DNA of 5,976 bases from JAQVUB01 sp033809415 (GTDB lineage Bacteria; Verrucomicrobiota; Lentisphaeria; Oligosphaerales; Oligosphaeraceae), in assembly GCA_033809415.1 (NCBI GenBank), contig JAPXLT010000283.1:1-5976 (forward strand). Reading direction: 5' to 3'. The position numbers and the translations under genes were made by a program. This document shows, one piece after another, positions 5,880 through 5,976 of the stretch (position 1 is its first letter; each line of letters starts with the position of its first letter). The notes beneath the pieces were generated by a model. That model saw only the letters and a list, made by a program, of their open reading frames with translations. It did not search any database and was not told the DNA's origin.

Positions 5880-5976
5880 TTCATGGAAAAGCATTTTCTG
5901 CCGCCCCGCCGGGGCTGCGTGTTTGGGCGGGTGTTTTACCCAGGGCTGCGCTTTGGCCTGGCGGCCGCGCTTGCCC
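5880..5976. repeat. GC-rich hairpin-forming intergenic repeat, cut by the window end
   Basis: There are two structured blocks. The first is GCCCC-GCC-GGGGC (5903-5915, 5-bp stem). The second is a long interrupted stem: GGGC (5943-5946), GCGC (5948-5951) and GGCC (5955-5958) pair with GGCC (5963-5966), GCGC (5967-5970) and GCCC (5973-5976), leaving TGGC as the loop. The preceding TTTACCCAGGGC suggests that the right arm would continue as CCTGGG outside the window. It resembles the ACCCAGGG/CCCTGGG extragenic repeats I associate with Bacteroidetes- and PVC-type genomes. It may also act as a transcript 3' end for the rightward gene, but lacks a T tract. Confidence 0.5.

Overview
The window looks like part of a carbohydrate-catabolism locus from a bacterium of the Planctomycetota-Verrucomicrobiota-Lentisphaerota group. 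I favour a Lentisphaerota/Kiritimatiellota-type glycan degrader, at low to moderate confidence. The reasons are the enzyme mix (a BNR-repeat sialidase-like protein, a GHL6-type glycosidase and an orphan TIM-barrel glycosidase) and the spacers, which are full of short repeats of a kind I associate with those genomes. There is no rRNA, tRNA, transposase or CRISPR array.

Layout. Positions 1-130 are non-coding, with two small inverted repeats downstream of the leftward genes. Two leftward genes follow. They are separated by 45 bp and probably co-transcribed: a 661-aa hypothetical glycoside hydrolase (1280-3265, first in the operon) and a 367-aa BNR/Asp-box protein (131-1234). A 619-bp divergent spacer (3266-3884) holds nested repeats: a MITE-like segment with about 30-bp terminal inverted repeats, a 9-bp-period GATCCGACC array between 15-bp inverted arms, two further copies or relatives of a TTTTCGTGTC motif, and a plausible sigma-70 promoter. 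The rightward gene (3885-5832) encodes a beta-sandwich plus TIM-barrel glycosidase-like protein. It is split into two reading frames at a run of seven C (4330-4336); removing one C gives a single 648-aa protein. The right end (about 5880-5976) is a GC-rich, hairpin-forming repeat cut by the window edge.

How the genes fit together. None of the three proteins shows an N-terminal signal peptide, so all three are most simply cytoplasmic. They could dismantle one imported, decorated oligosaccharide from different linkages. Substrate and product are not determinable from sequence alone, and no transporter or regulator is visible. The points most worth a second look are the C7 frameshift, the probable family novelty of the rightward enzyme, and the mobile-looking repeat family, one copy of which supplies the end of the 661-aa gene.
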